Source: Streptomyces sp. NBC_01264 (GTDB lineage Bacteria; Actinomycetota; Actinomycetes; Streptomycetales; Streptomycetaceae). Taken from it: a stretch of DNA of 64,000 nucleotides. The stretch covers positions 278,728 through 342,727 of the forward strand of contig NZ_JAPEOX010000003.1 in assembly GCF_026340675.1 (NCBI RefSeq), given 5' to 3'. Both the position numbers and the translations under genes were made by a program. The notes under the pieces were generated by a model. The model ran no database searches. It saw only the letters and a list, made by a program, of their open reading frames with translations, and had not been told where the DNA came from. This document shows positions 8,404 through 16,229 of the stretch, piece after piece (position 1 is the first letter of the stretch; the number at the start of each line of letters is the position of its first letter).

Positions 8404-9795
8404 TCAGGCGGCGGCCGGTACGGCTTCGCGGCGGGCCGCGCCGACCGTCGCGCGACCGCGGTACAGCTCGGCGACCCGGAAGGCCAGGTCGAGCGACTGC
8501 TTGCGGTTCAGGCGCGGGTCGCACGCGGACTCGTAGCGCTGTCCGAGGTCGGTGAGCCGGACCTCGGCGCCGCCCCCGACGCATTCGGTGACGTCGTCGC
8601 CGGTCAGCTCGATGTGGATGCCGCCGGGGTGGGTGCCGAGCGCGCGGTGGACCTCGAAGAAGCCGGTGACCTCGTCGAGCACGTCGTCGAAGTGCCGGGT
8701 CTTGTGGCCGCTGGGCGCCTCGAAGGTGTTGCCGTGCATCGGGTCGCAGATCCACGCGGGGCGGGCGCCCTCGGCGGTGACCTTGCCGATCAGCTCGGGG
8801 AGGATCTCGCGGATGTTGCGGGCGCCCATCCGGGTGATGAAGGTGAGGCGGCCGGGCTCGCGCTCCGGGTCCAGCTTGTCGATGAGGCGCAGGGCCTCGT
8901 CGCCGGTGGTCGTGGGGCCGAGCTTGACTCCGATGGGGTTCTGCACCATAGAGGCGAACTCGACGTGGGCGCCGTCCAGTTGACGGGTGCGCTCGCCGAT
9001 CCAGATCATGTGGCCGGAGACGTCGTACAGTCGGCCGGTACGGGCGTCGACGCGGGTGAGCGCGGCCTCGTAGTCCAGGAGCAGGGCCTCGTGGCTGGCG
9101 AAGATCTCGGAGGAGTGGACGGCGGCCGGGTCGGCGCCGCAGGCGGCGAGGAAGGTCAGCGCATCGTCGATGTCCCCGGCGAGGCGCTCGTAGCGCTCAC
9201 CGACCGGGGAGGCGGCGACGAAGTCGCGGTTCCACTCGTGGACCTGGCGCAGGTCGGCGTAACCGCCGGTGGTGAAGGCCCGTACGAGGTTCAGGGTGGC
9301 GGCCGAGGAGTGGTACATCCGCTTGAGCCGCTCCGGGTCCGGGGTGCGGGACTCGGGCGTGAAGGCGAGGCCGTTGACGGAGTCACCGCGGTAGACGGGC
9401 AGTTCGACACCGTCGCGGATCTCGGTGGGCTTCGAGCGGGGCTTGGAGTACTGCCCGGCGATCCGGCCGATCTTCACCACGGGCACGGAGCTCGCGTAGG
9501 TGAGGACGGCGGCCATCTGGAGCAGGGTCCGCACCTTGTCGCGGACCTGGTCGGAGCTGACGGCGTCGAAGGTCTCGGCGCAGTCCCCGCCCTGCAGGAC
9601 GAAGGCCTCGCCCCGGGCGACGGCGGCGAGCCGGTCGCGCAGCCGGTCGCACTCACCGGCGAAGACCAAGGGCGGGTAGGAGGCGAGGTCGTCGAGCGCG
9701 GAGCGCAGGGCGACGGGATCGGGGTAGGACGGCTGCTGGGCGGCGGGCAGCAGCCGCCAGGAGTCGACGGCCGTGGCATGCGTGGCGAGGGTCAT
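8404..9795 (-). CDS. 3-deoxy-7-phosphoheptulonate (DAHP) synthase, class II
   Basis: 463 residues, plant-type (class II) DAHP synthase, which condenses phosphoenolpyruvate and erythrose-4-phosphate as the entry step of the shikimate pathway. Motifs: FVLQGGDCAETFD; VKIGRIAGQYSKPRSKP; GDSVNGLAF; PVGERYE; SGHMIWIGERTRQLDGAHVE; VGVKLGPTTT-like NPIGVKLGPTT; WICDPMHGN; and GGIHIELTGDDVTEC. Cluster-borne class II enzymes are common in Streptomyces aromatic biosynthesis. A terminator hairpin upstream separates it from the exporter gene, so it should have its own promoter in 9796-9875. Confidence 0.94.
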   Translation of the reverse strand: MTLATHATAVDSWRLLPAAQQPSYPDPVALRSALDDLASYPPLVFAGECDRLRDRLAAVARGEAFVLQGGDCAETFDAVSSDQVRDKVRTLLQMAAVLTYASSVPVVKIGRIAGQYSKPRSKPTEIRDGVELPVYRGDSVNGLAFTPESRTPDPERLKRMYHSSAATLNLVRAFTTGGYADLRQVHEWNRDFVAASPVGERYERLAGDIDDALTFLAACGADPAAVHSSEIFASHEALLLDYEAALTRVDARTGRLYDVSGHMIWIGERTRQLDGAHVEFASMVQNPIGVKLGPTTTGDEALRLIDKLDPEREPGRLTFITRMGARNIREILPELIGKVTAEGARPAWICDPMHGNTFEAPSGHKTRHFDDVLDEVTGFFEVHRALGTHPGGIHIELTGDDVTECVGGGAEVRLTDLGQRYESACDPRLNRKQSLDLAFRVAELYRGRATVGAARREAVPAAA

Positions 9796-9875
9796 GGTGG
9801 CTGTGCCTCGATCGGTTTCGGTGGGAAAGGGAAGAGGTGTGGGCCTGTCGCCGCCCGGGATGGCGGCCCCGGGTG

Positions 9876-9915
9876 CCGGGGGTCCGTACGGTGGTGCGGC
9901 CGTACGGACCCCCGG
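9876..9915 (-). terminator. Terminator after the tailoring/export operon
   Basis: Perfect 16-bp stem, CCGGGGGTCCGTACGG (9876-9891) with its complement at 9900-9915, and an 8-nt loop. It lies 38 bp beyond the exporter stop and ends the hpaB-to-exporter operon before the DAHP synthase gene. Confidence 0.85.
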
Positions 9916-9953
9916 TGGGCAAATCCGTTGCGGGAGCCTGTCTCGCCAGGGGC

Positions 9954-11222
9954 CTAGACGGGCTCGTGGACCCCGGAGGGAACGGCCTCGGGTGCCCGGC
10001 CTTCGGACGCCGCTTCCTCACCGGCGGCCTTGTGGCCCTTGGTGAGGCCGAAGAAGAGCAGACCGCCGACGCCGAGGACGGCGATGACGATGCCCATCGG
10101 GACCGCGCTGTCCTCACCGGCGAGGCCGACGAGCGGGACCACGGCCGCGCCGATCAGGTGCTGGGACAGACCGAGCAGCGCGGCGGCCGAGCCGGCCACG
10201 TCGCCGTGATCCTGGAGGGCCAGGGCGAAGGAGTTCGGCAGGACGAGGCCGACGCTGGAGACGACCAGGAAGAGCGCGACGAGCAGCGGGGCCAGACCGG
10301 CGTCGGTGAGGACGACGGCGAGCAGCCCGAGTCCGCCGACCGCGGAGACGGCCAGACCGGTGGCGAGCAGGGCGCGCGGCCCGGTCCTGTGCACGATGCG
10401 GCCGCTGACCTGCGCGGCGATGACCAGGCCGAGGGCGTTGACGCCGAAGACGACGCTGTAGGCCTGCGGGGACATCCCGTGGATGGACTGGAGCACGAAG
10501 GTCGAGCCGGAGATGTAGGCGAACATCGCGGCGAAGGCGAAGCCGCAGGCCAGGTTGTAGCCGACGAACACGCGGTCGCCGAGCAGCCGACGGAAGATCG
10601 GGCCGGTGGCCTTGAGGCCGCCGCGCACGCGCCGTTCGGCGGGGTGCGTCTCGGGCAGGGCGCCCGCAACACCGATGAGCATCAGGGCCCCGATGATCGC
10701 GAGGGCGATGAAGATGCCCTTCCACGAGGTGACGAGCATCAGCTGGCCGCCGAGGACGGGGGCCAGGATCGGCGCGATGCCGGTGATGAGCATCAGCATC
10801 GCGAAGAACCGGGCCGCGGCGGGCCCGGTGTGCCGGTCGCGCACGACCGCGGAGGCGATGACGATGCCGGTGGCGCCGCCGAGGCCCTGGAGGGCGCGCA
10901 GCCCGACCAGCGTCCAGATGTTGGGGGCGAAGGCGCACAGCAGGGCGGTGACCGCGAACAGCGCCAGCCCGGCGATGAGCGGACGGCGGCGGCCGAGCGC
11001 GTCGCTGACGGGTCCGGCGATGAGCTGGCCGATGCCGAGGCCGAGCAGGCAGGCGGTGAGGCTGAGCTGGGCCGCCGAGGCACTGGTGTTCAGGTCCTCG
11101 GCGATCTGCGGAAGGCCCGGCATGTAGGCGTCGTTGGCCAGGGGGCCGAGAGCGGTGAGTGCACCGAGGATGATCGCGAACCGGACGATGCCGGCGCTCT
11201 TCGGTGTGGCGGATGAAGTCAT
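9954..11222 (-). CDS. MFS drug exporter, Bcr/CflA type
   Basis: 422 residues with about 12 hydrophobic segments. It is a proton-driven efflux protein of the inner membrane. ALGPLANDAYMPGLPQIAEDL in the first helix region and GPVSDALGRRRPLIAGL (loop 2-3 motif) place it in the Bcr/CflA group, which exports small drugs. GGAGGGG precedes ATG 11222. As the last gene of the operon starting with hpaB, it most likely exports the pathway product and gives self-resistance; that role is inferred from position only. Confidence 0.88.
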   Translation of the reverse strand: MTSSATPKSAGIVRFAIILGALTALGPLANDAYMPGLPQIAEDLNTSASAAQLSLTACLLGLGIGQLIAGPVSDALGRRRPLIAGLALFAVTALLCAFAPNIWTLVGLRALQGLGGATGIVIASAVVRDRHTGPAAARFFAMLMLITGIAPILAPVLGGQLMLVTSWKGIFIALAIIGALMLIGVAGALPETHPAERRVRGGLKATGPIFRRLLGDRVFVGYNLACGFAFAAMFAYISGSTFVLQSIHGMSPQAYSVVFGVNALGLVIAAQVSGRIVHRTGPRALLATGLAVSAVGGLGLLAVVLTDAGLAPLLVALFLVVSSVGLVLPNSFALALQDHGDVAGSAAALLGLSQHLIGAAVVPLVGLAGEDSAVPMGIVIAVLGVGGLLFFGLTKGHKAAGEEAASEGRAPEAVPSGVHEPV

Positions 11223-11251
11223 GTGTCTGATCCCCTCCGGGGGACGCGGAA

Positions 11252-11896
11252 TCAGTAGGCGACGGTGATGCGGGCCTGGATCGCGTCGCCGCGCTCCAGT
11301 TCGTCCGCGAAGGCGACCGCGTAGTCGGCGATGCTGATCTGGCTCTTGCCTTCGGCGTCCACCAGGAGCTGCTCACCGCCGACGCGATAGGTCCCAGTGC
11401 GCTCACCGGGCTCGATCTGGGCGGCCGGGGAGATGAACGTCCAGTCCAGGGAGCCGGCCTGGCGGTAGAGGGCGAGCGCCTCGCTCTGGGCGAGGGCGTT
11501 CTGCTTCCACATGGCGGGGAAGTTCGGGTTGTCGATGACCTTGACGCCCGGGGAGACCTCCAGGCTGCCGGCGCCGCCGAGGACCACGACACGGCGTACG
11601 CCGCTGCGGGTCAGGCCCTCGATGAGCGCGTTGGCCGCACCGACGATGATCTTGTGGTCGTCGTCGACGCCGAGCTTGGGGCCCACCGCCGAGGCGACGG
11701 CGTCGTAGCCCGCGGACAGTTCGGCCACGGTGTCCGCGCTGGTGGCGTCACCGGCGATCACCTTCAGGCCCTCGTGGCCGTTGCCCGCGATCTCGCCGGT
11801 GCGGGTCACGCCGGTGACGGCGTGGCCGCGGGAGAGCAGTTCGCCGGCGATGGCGCTGCCGATGTGTCCACTGGCTCCGAAAAGCAGGATGTTCAT
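11252..11896 (-). CDS. NAD(P)H-binding, NmrA/flavin-reductase-like protein
   Basis: 214 residues with an N-terminal Rossmann motif, LLFGASGHIGSAIAGELL. It resembles the short atypical SDR group annotated as NAD(P)H-binding or NADH-flavin reductase. It lacks the classic YxxxK catalytic pair, so it may bind cofactor without being an ordinary dehydrogenase. It sits between the aldolase-like gene and the exporter with short gaps (about 30 and 65 bp), consistent with co-transcription. Specific reaction unknown. Confidence 0.8.
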   Translation of the reverse strand: MNILLFGASGHIGSAIAGELLSRGHAVTGVTRTGEIAGNGHEGLKVIAGDATSADTVAELSAGYDAVASAVGPKLGVDDDHKIIVGAANALIEGLTRSGVRRVVVLGGAGSLEVSPGVKVIDNPNFPAMWKQNALAQSEALALYRQAGSLDWTFISPAAQIEPGERTGTYRVGGEQLLVDAEGKSQISIADYAVAFADELERGDAIQARITVAY

Positions 11897-11961
11897 GGTG
11901 GTGCCTCTTCTTCCTCGGTGATTCTTCGGGGGTGGTGCCGGACGAGGAGATGTCGCGCGGG

Positions 11962-12774
11962 CTAGTCCTCTTCGAGGAAGTCGGGCTGCTCGCGGATGAT
12001 CTCGTCCCAGAGCAGCTGGAAGCTGAACCAGCCCAGCTGCTCGTTGCCGAAGCCGTCCCCGGCGGCGACGGCCTGCTCATGGGTGAAGCTCTTGGGCGTG
12101 CCCGCCGCCCGGGCGAGCAGCTGCACCTGGGCGCAGCTGTCGTAGGTGAAGAACCAGTGCACGGCCTCGTCGAGCGATCCGCCGACGGTGATCAGGCCGT
12201 GGTGGCGCAGCAGGATCGCGCGGTTGTCGCCGAGCTTCTCCGCGATGTCGCGGCCGAGTTCGGCGGAGACCGAGGGGCCCTCGTACTCCTCGTAGAGGAC
12301 CTGGCGGTTGTAGAAGGCGGCGGACTCCTGGTCGATGGGGTCCAGCAGGCGCCCCAGGGCGCCGAGCGCGCGGGAGTGCGCGGTGTGGCCGTGGGCGGCC
12401 GCCGTGGCGCCCGGCTGCACCTCGTGGATGGCGGAGTGGATGACGAACGCACTGGGGTTGACCCGGTGCCTGCCCTCCACGACGTTGCCCGCCGAATCCA
12501 CGCAGATGAGGTCGGCGACGCGGACCAGGTTGAAGGAGACGCCGAAGGGGTTCACCCAGAACCGGTCCTCGTGCTCCGGGTCGCGGACCGAGATGTGGCC
12601 CGAGATGCCCTCACCGAAGCCGTACTTGCCGAACAGCCGCAGCGCGGCGGCGAGCCGCTGCTTGCGGTGGCGGCGCGTCTCCTCGTGGGTGGCGAAGACC
12701 GGCTCGCTCGGGATCGGCAGGCCGGTGTGCGTGTCCGCCAGGTAGGCGGGCCGGTCGGTCTCGGTGACGCTCAT
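11962..12774 (-). CDS. Class II aldolase/adducin family protein
   Basis: 270 residues. The family contains metal-dependent aldolases, epimerases and decarboxylases acting on small hydroxy-acids or sugar phosphates. Metal-ligand histidines are visible in AAAHGHTAHSRALG (mid-protein) and ILLRHHGLITVG. GFGEGISGHISVRDPE and FWVNPFGVSF near residues 50-75 are typical substrate-pocket blocks. In an aromatic pathway it could cleave or form a C-C bond in the side chain of a hydroxylated phenylpropanoid; this is inference. A hexanucleotide repeat lies directly upstream. Confidence 0.85.
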   Translation of the reverse strand: MSVTETDRPAYLADTHTGLPIPSEPVFATHEETRRHRKQRLAAALRLFGKYGFGEGISGHISVRDPEHEDRFWVNPFGVSFNLVRVADLICVDSAGNVVEGRHRVNPSAFVIHSAIHEVQPGATAAAHGHTAHSRALGALGRLLDPIDQESAAFYNRQVLYEEYEGPSVSAELGRDIAEKLGDNRAILLRHHGLITVGGSLDEAVHWFFTYDSCAQVQLLARAAGTPKSFTHEQAVAAGDGFGNEQLGWFSFQLLWDEIIREQPDFLEED

Positions 12775-12821
12775 GCTCGGGGGTCCTCATCTCCGGAATC
12801 TCCGGGTCGTCTTCCGGTGTC

Positions 12822-12860
12822 GGTACGGGTACGGGTACGGGTACGGGTACGGGTACGGGT
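12822..12860. repeat. Tandem hexanucleotide repeat (GGTACG)6.5
   Basis: Six and a half perfect copies of GGTACG in the 114-bp gap between two operon genes. It sits just upstream of the aldolase-like gene, where a change in copy number would alter spacing in the mRNA leader. Confidence 0.9.
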
Positions 12861-12888
12861 GGCGGGTGGCGGGTACAAGGGGCGGCGG

Positions 12889-14433
12889 CTAGACCGTGAG
12901 CAGGACGTCCTCGTTCTCCTGGGTGGCGGCCGTGACGGTCTCGGCGTGCTGCAGGATCGCGCCGACGATGTCCTGGCTGCGGTCGACCAGGGAGGGGATC
13001 CCGAAGGTGAAGAAGAGCGAGCCGGCGGCGATGTTGCCGAGCCCGTACAGGCGCGGGTCGGGCCGGCCGTTGGTGGTCAGCTGGCTGGTCGGACGCGCTA
13101 TGTGCAGGCCGCCGTGGGGGTGCCGGCTGGCGACGCGGCTGCGCATGAGCGAGGTGACCAGGGGCGCGGCGCTGGTGGGGATGCGCCCCTCGGAGGCGTT
13201 GACCGCGCTGATGACGCGGTCGGCCGTGAAGTCGTGTCCCTCGGCGGTGACGACGTCGAAGCCGGCCTCGGGGTTCGGGGTGATGTTCTGCAGGCCGGCG
13301 ACGATCTCCAGCTTGTCCGCCTCGACGAGGTCGAGGAGGACTCCGGCGCTGCCGGGCGGCATGGGGCAGCACAGGCTCATGATCGTGCGGTAATGGGCGC
13401 GCAGCAGCTGGACCTTGTCCTGTTCGCGCAGCATCGGCCAGACGTCGGGGCCGGTCTCGGGGACGGCGCGCTGGAGGATGCGCAGGCCCATGTGGGGGGA
13501 GTCGACCTCGTCGATCTGCCGGCGCAGCCGGTCGACCGGGTCCTCCAGGTCGACCCGGATGATCTCCGAGACCACCGCGTCGAGGTCGGCGCCCACGTCG
13601 CGGAACTCGGCCCGCATGATGGTGGCGATGTCCTCGAGGGTGACCTCGGGGTGGATCGCGGCCAGCTCCTCCATCCGGTGCGGGGTGAAGTGCCGCAGCT
13701 CGAAGGGGACCGCCTTCTGCCGTACGCCGGGCAGGACGCCGCGCCGGGACAGCAGACTGATCCGGCCCTGGTGGCCCTGCGCGGCCAGCGACAGGATGAT
13801 GTCGATCGCGGTCAGGCCGCTGCCGATGATCGCGACGTGTTCCCGCTCCCCGACGTCGGCCAGCTTGTTGACGATGGGGTACGGGTCCCCGACGAAGCCG
13901 GGGGTGTCGCCCAGACCGTAGACGTCCTTGGGGCTGTCGCCGCCGACGCACAGGATGGCGTAGTCGAAGGCGCGGGCCCGGCCGTTGCCGGTGCGCAGCA
14001 GGACCCGGTTGGCGGCGCGGCTCGCGGAGGTGACCCCCTCGCCGACGAGGTCGACCCGCCAGCCCTGGCGGCGCAGTTCGCCGAGCGCGGCGTAGGCCGT
14101 CTGCTCCAGGTACTCGCCGTAGACGGTGCGGGGGGCGAAGCGGCTCCCGGACCAGCGGTCGACTCCGGTGCGGACCCCTATGACCTTGTCCCGCGTCTCC
14201 AGCCAGTGCTCGAAGTGCTGGAGGTCGCCGGCGCGCACGGACATGTCGTCGGGGGTCGCGTTGACCTTGAGGGTCTCGGTGTCGACCTGGTAGGCGCGCC
14301 CGCGCCACAGGTGCGGCGACGGTTCGAAGACCGTGAGGCTGCCCGGTTCGCTTTGTGTTCGCGACAACGCGTCGATCAAGCAGACTGCAGCCGCGCCTCC
14401 TCCGACGACGCCGATCGAGAATCCACGGGACAT
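12889..14433 (-). CDS. FAD/NAD(P)-binding protein (NAD_binding_9 type)
   Basis: 514 residues. N-terminal FAD motif FSIGVVGGGAAAVCLIDAL, then WRGRAYQVDTETLKVNATP, a second nucleotide-binding motif HVAIIGSGLTAIDIILSLA around residue 200, and a C-terminal GLGNIAAGSLFFTFGIPSL. This arrangement matches the group of FAD/NAD(P)-binding proteins related to N-hydroxylating monooxygenases. Members occur in several biosynthetic clusters, but their substrates are mostly undefined. Here it lies between the secreted-protein gene and the aldolase-like gene in the hydroxylase operon. It may oxidise or hydroxylate an intermediate; the reaction cannot be read from the sequence. Confidence 0.8.
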   Translation of the reverse strand: MSRGFSIGVVGGGAAAVCLIDALSRTQSEPGSLTVFEPSPHLWRGRAYQVDTETLKVNATPDDMSVRAGDLQHFEHWLETRDKVIGVRTGVDRWSGSRFAPRTVYGEYLEQTAYAALGELRRQGWRVDLVGEGVTSASRAANRVLLRTGNGRARAFDYAILCVGGDSPKDVYGLGDTPGFVGDPYPIVNKLADVGEREHVAIIGSGLTAIDIILSLAAQGHQGRISLLSRRGVLPGVRQKAVPFELRHFTPHRMEELAAIHPEVTLEDIATIMRAEFRDVGADLDAVVSEIIRVDLEDPVDRLRRQIDEVDSPHMGLRILQRAVPETGPDVWPMLREQDKVQLLRAHYRTIMSLCCPMPPGSAGVLLDLVEADKLEIVAGLQNITPNPEAGFDVVTAEGHDFTADRVISAVNASEGRIPTSAAPLVTSLMRSRVASRHPHGGLHIARPTSQLTTNGRPDPRLYGLGNIAAGSLFFTFGIPSLVDRSQDIVGAILQHAETVTAATQENEDVLLTV

Positions 14434-14606
14434 GTGTCAGTCACCTATCAATTCGTGGAAGGCGCGGGGTCCTCGTGCGCCGGCCTTGCTGTCCGCGATC
14501 ACGGTGGCCCTTTCCTCGCCTACTCCGGGGATTCAGTGGGAGCCGCCGGCCACCCCCGGTGCGGCGGGGGCGGAGCCGGTCGGCCAAGGGTTCGGGTCTT
14601 GGGGAC

Positions 14607-15650
14607 TCAGGCGGCCGATTTCCTGAAGTTCTTCATCGAGACCGTGTAGTCCCCGCGATTGGCGCGGTAGTCGATGCAGTACTCCTGCGGGTACCAGCCG
14701 CCGAGCTGCCACTGCTGCGGCTGCTTTATGGGCCAGCAGCGGCTCGGGTTGACCCCGTTGGCTATGCCTTCGAACCAGGCCTTCGTGATCATCGGCTCGA
14801 GGAAGCTGATCTTGGCGTCGTAGGCGCCGTAGATGAAGGTCTGGGTGAAGGCGGTGGAGTGCCACTCGGGCGAGTTCATGTCGACCAGGTGGTTGCCCAT
14901 GGCCGCCTCGGCCACGTTGTTGTTCACGTAGTCCGCCGGCAGGTACTGCGGGGGGATCGGCTCGATGGCCGTCGCGTAGTCGTCGCAGTTGATGGCCAGG
15001 CCGCAGGGGCCGCTGCGGATCGCGTCGCGCTCCGCCTTGGACTGCGTGTAGAAGTGGAAGTCGAAGTGCGGGGTGTCGTAGATGTGCTCCGGCCCGTGGC
15101 CCATCGGGTTGTAGTTCAGCAGGGCCCACTTGAGCGGCATCCCGGGCAGCGAGGTCAGCTGCGAGGGCAGCTCCAGCGGCCGCTCGTGGCCGCCGACGCA
15201 CTCGGTGTGCTCGTTGACCGTGCCGTTGCCGTCCATGTCGTAGCAGTGGTGGCCGTCGGTCATGGTGGTCGGCAGGCCGGTCAGCGTGTTCTTGGGGAAG
15301 ACGAAGCCGACGGTCTGCGGAGTGGCGCCGTTGATCTGCGCGTACGTGCGCACGGTGCCGTTGCCGAGCGGGCTCGGGGCTCCGTACGAGGCACAGGGCC
15401 CCGGGTAGGACAGCGTCTCGGTGAGCAGCACCTGCGAGGCCCACTGCGCGACCTTGACGGTGCGCTCGCGGTTCGGGGCGTCCCGCGTCACCAGGCAGAC
15501 GCTCACCGGGCCGGACGTGCGCGCCGCGGACTGCGCGGTGGAGTCCGTGGCCTGGGCCGGGTCGCCCGGGAGGATCAGCAGGGTCAGGGCCGATATGGCC
15601 AGGGCCGCTCCGAGGAGCACCCGCCAGCTCAGCAGGTTCTTCGCGCGCAC
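14607..15650 (-). CDS. Secreted protein, DUF5602/TTHB210-like (uncertain)
   Basis: 347 residues. The N-terminus has a basic start, a hydrophobic segment (LLGAALAISALTLLILPG) and an Ala-rich cleavage region, so the protein is exported or membrane-anchored. The mature part contains MGHGPEHIYDTPHFDFHFYT, whose histidines could bind a metal, plus three or more scattered cysteines. It resembles secreted proteins annotated with DUF5602 / TTHB210-like domains; I hold this only moderately. The start is GTG at 15650, one base after the flavin reductase stop, so translation is probably coupled. An extracytoplasmic protein in the middle of a cytosolic tailoring operon is unusual. Confidence 0.7.
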   Translation of the reverse strand: MRAKNLLSWRVLLGAALAISALTLLILPGDPAQATDSTAQSAARTSGPVSVCLVTRDAPNRERTVKVAQWASQVLLTETLSYPGPCASYGAPSPLGNGTVRTYAQINGATPQTVGFVFPKNTLTGLPTTMTDGHHCYDMDGNGTVNEHTECVGGHERPLELPSQLTSLPGMPLKWALLNYNPMGHGPEHIYDTPHFDFHFYTQSKAERDAIRSGPCGLAINCDDYATAIEPIPPQYLPADYVNNNVAEAAMGNHLVDMNSPEWHSTAFTQTFIYGAYDAKISFLEPMITKAWFEGIANGVNPSRCWPIKQPQQWQLGGWYPQEYCIDYRANRGDYTVSMKNFRKSAA

Positions 15651-15651
15651 G

Positions 15652-16149
15652 TCACACCTGTTCCAGTTCGAATCTGTGGAACCCGCCCTGAAGGAAGATC
15701 AGGGGGGTCTGGGTCTCGCGGGCACCCATGGCGACGACTTCGCCGATGACCATCACGTGGTCGCCGGCCACCACGTGGTCGCGCAGGCTGCACTCCATCC
15801 AGGCGGCCGCGTCGAACAGGAGCGTCCCGGTGGCCTCGCCCGGCGCTCCCGCCACCTCGGTCAGCGCCTGGTCGCGCTCGGGCCGCCGGCGGGCGAACGC
15901 GCGGGCGGTGGACTCGCCCTCGGCGCCGAGGATCGAGATCCCGACGACGCCGGTGCGCAGCAGCTCGGCGAAGAACTCCGAGTCGTGACGGAAGCTCAGG
16001 GACACCAGCGGCGGTTCGAGGGAGACGGAGGTGAGCGAGTTGACGGTGATCGCGTTGTGGGTGCGTACGCCGTCCTGGTCGGTGTAGGTGCTGACGACGC
16101 AGACCCCGGTGGCGAAGGAACGCATCACATCGCGCAGGTCGTGCTTCAT
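15652..16149 (-). CDS. Flavin reductase (HpaC-like partner of the hydroxylase)
   Basis: 165 residues of the flavin reductase-like domain family. It reduces FMN or FAD with NAD(P)H and hands it to a two-component monooxygenase. Seen: DVMRSFATGVCVVST; AITVNSLTSVSLEPPLVSLSF; and GDHVMVIGEVVAMG towards the end. ATG 16149 is chosen because AGAGAGG precedes it; the longer open frame to 16206 has no family match. It follows the HpaB-type gene, so the two almost certainly form one enzyme system. A hairpin between them may set their relative expression. Confidence 0.9.
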   Translation of the reverse strand: MKHDLRDVMRSFATGVCVVSTYTDQDGVRTHNAITVNSLTSVSLEPPLVSLSFRHDSEFFAELLRTGVVGISILGAEGESTARAFARRRPERDQALTEVAGAPGEATGTLLFDAAAWMECSLRDHVVAGDHVMVIGEVVAMGARETQTPLIFLQGGFHRFELEQV

Positions 16150-16172
16150 GGCCGGGCCTCTCTGCTGGGCGC

Positions 16173-16212
16173 GGACGGGTGCGCGCGGCGCCTGGGCCGC
16201 GGGCACCCGTCC
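16173..16212 (-). promoter_or_regulatory. Intergenic hairpin between hydroxylase and flavin reductase
   Basis: 10-bp perfect outer stem, GGACGGGTGC (16173-16182) with its complement at 16203-16212, and an inner GC-rich stem in the loop. Being inside an operon, it more likely acts as a processing or attenuation element than as a full terminator. Confidence 0.45.
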
Positions 16213-16229
16213 GTACGCGGGCTTGACGG

